A stretch of 12,129 nt of DNA from Spartobacteria bacterium. GTDB lineage: Bacteria > Verrucomicrobiota > Verrucomicrobiia > Chthoniobacterales > Chthoniobacteraceae. The first letter of the stretch is position 1. Each line of letters begins with the position of its first letter. Shown one piece after another: positions 12,013-12,129 of this stretch. The DNA lies in the NCBI GenBank assembly GCA_025355595.1, contig JANXZI010000143.1:1-12129 (forward strand). The letters run 5' to 3'. The position numbers were made by a program, and so were the translations under genes. The notes beneath the pieces are model-generated. The model ran no database searches, was not told the origin of the DNA, and saw only the letters and a list, made by a program, of their open reading frames with translations.

Positions 12013-12129
12013 TCCCATTCTCTGTATCATTCAATTGGGTATCCCTGTTAAAATGTGCAGCATAGGTAACCCTGAACCCACGTTTTTCCAACAAACCCGT
12101 GTACTCACTTAAAGAAGGAAAGTACCAGA
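11948..12129 (-). pseudogene. C-terminal fragment of a SAM-dependent methyltransferase-like gene, probably truncated
   Basis: The minus-strand frame enters at the right edge and ends at TGA (11950-11948); 59 residues are visible. The block PSLSEYTGLLEKRGFRVTYA, followed by HFNRDTQLNDTENGIR, resembles a late segment of class I methyltransferases (trans-aconitate methyltransferase-like proteins carry 'PSIGEYASLLEKAGFEV..ALFDRPTPLEGGEDGLRNW'). After GIR the similarity stops: the expected NW-containing continuation and ~50 more residues are replaced by RPKPPKALFSSHVRSKEKK, encoded by GC-rich repeat sequence. Positions 12016-12129 are about 41% GC, far below the rest of the window, suggesting horizontal origin. 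Truncation by repeat insertion is inferred; a natural short form is possible. Confidence 0.5.

Noticed and set aside
11740..12030. 96-codon minus-strand frame at the right end
   Set aside because: It runs through palindromic repeats with all frames open and has an Arg/Pro-rich composition; no protein family recognised.

Overview
The window is a GC-rich chromosomal segment. GC content, gene content and repeat density suggest a Verrucomicrobiota-type (Chthoniobacter-like) or related PVC-group bacterium. This is inference from gene style: an ECF sigma factor paired with a YfbK-type vWA protein, a plant/mycobacterial-type threonine synthase next to a MoaD-like protein, and few Shine-Dalgarno sites. 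No rRNA or taxonomic marker is present.

Layout, left to right. A minus-strand NADH-binding flavoprotein subunit with a fused NuoE-like ferredoxin domain runs off the left edge (1-1228). A two-gene plus-strand operon follows: an ECF sigma factor (1493-2128) and a membrane-anchored vWA protein (2125-4266) whose cytoplasmic N-terminus resembles an anti-sigma segment. The operon is bracketed by two direct copies of a ~150 bp palindromic repeat and has a good ECF-type promoter candidate. Next are an NtrC-type sigma-54 response regulator (4617-6059) and an overlapping multispanning GT-C-like membrane protein (6049-7923).

The most interesting unit is 8078-10067. It has a promoter, an S-box (SAM-I family) riboswitch, threonine synthase thrC, and a MoaD/ThiS-type small sulfur-carrier-like protein. 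The aptamer has an unusually long P3 insert. Its 5' strand can form a 16-bp helix (one bulge) with the segment just upstream of the thrC start codon, so a translational switch is likely. Taken alone that helix predicts SAM turns thrC ON, but a competing hairpin leaves the sign open. A type II beta-ketoacyl-ACP synthase (fabF, 10315-11565) follows. The right edge holds the C-terminal part of a lower-GC methyltransferase-like gene on the minus strand, apparently cut by repeat sequence.

The window is full of short repeats. Many have an exact 7-bp period (AACGCGG, AAAATTC, GTTGAnn, AGTGCTC, AAATCTT, GATTGGT types), and several are built as inverted pairs of heptamer arrays around a short spacer. 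They lie between genes, and also inside the sigma-factor gene, inside the vWA gene, across the thrC stop codon, directly before the moaD-like start codon, and inside the riboswitch P3. A further palindrome lies in frame in the NADH-binding subunit gene. The same structure with unrelated sequences suggests a common generating mechanism.
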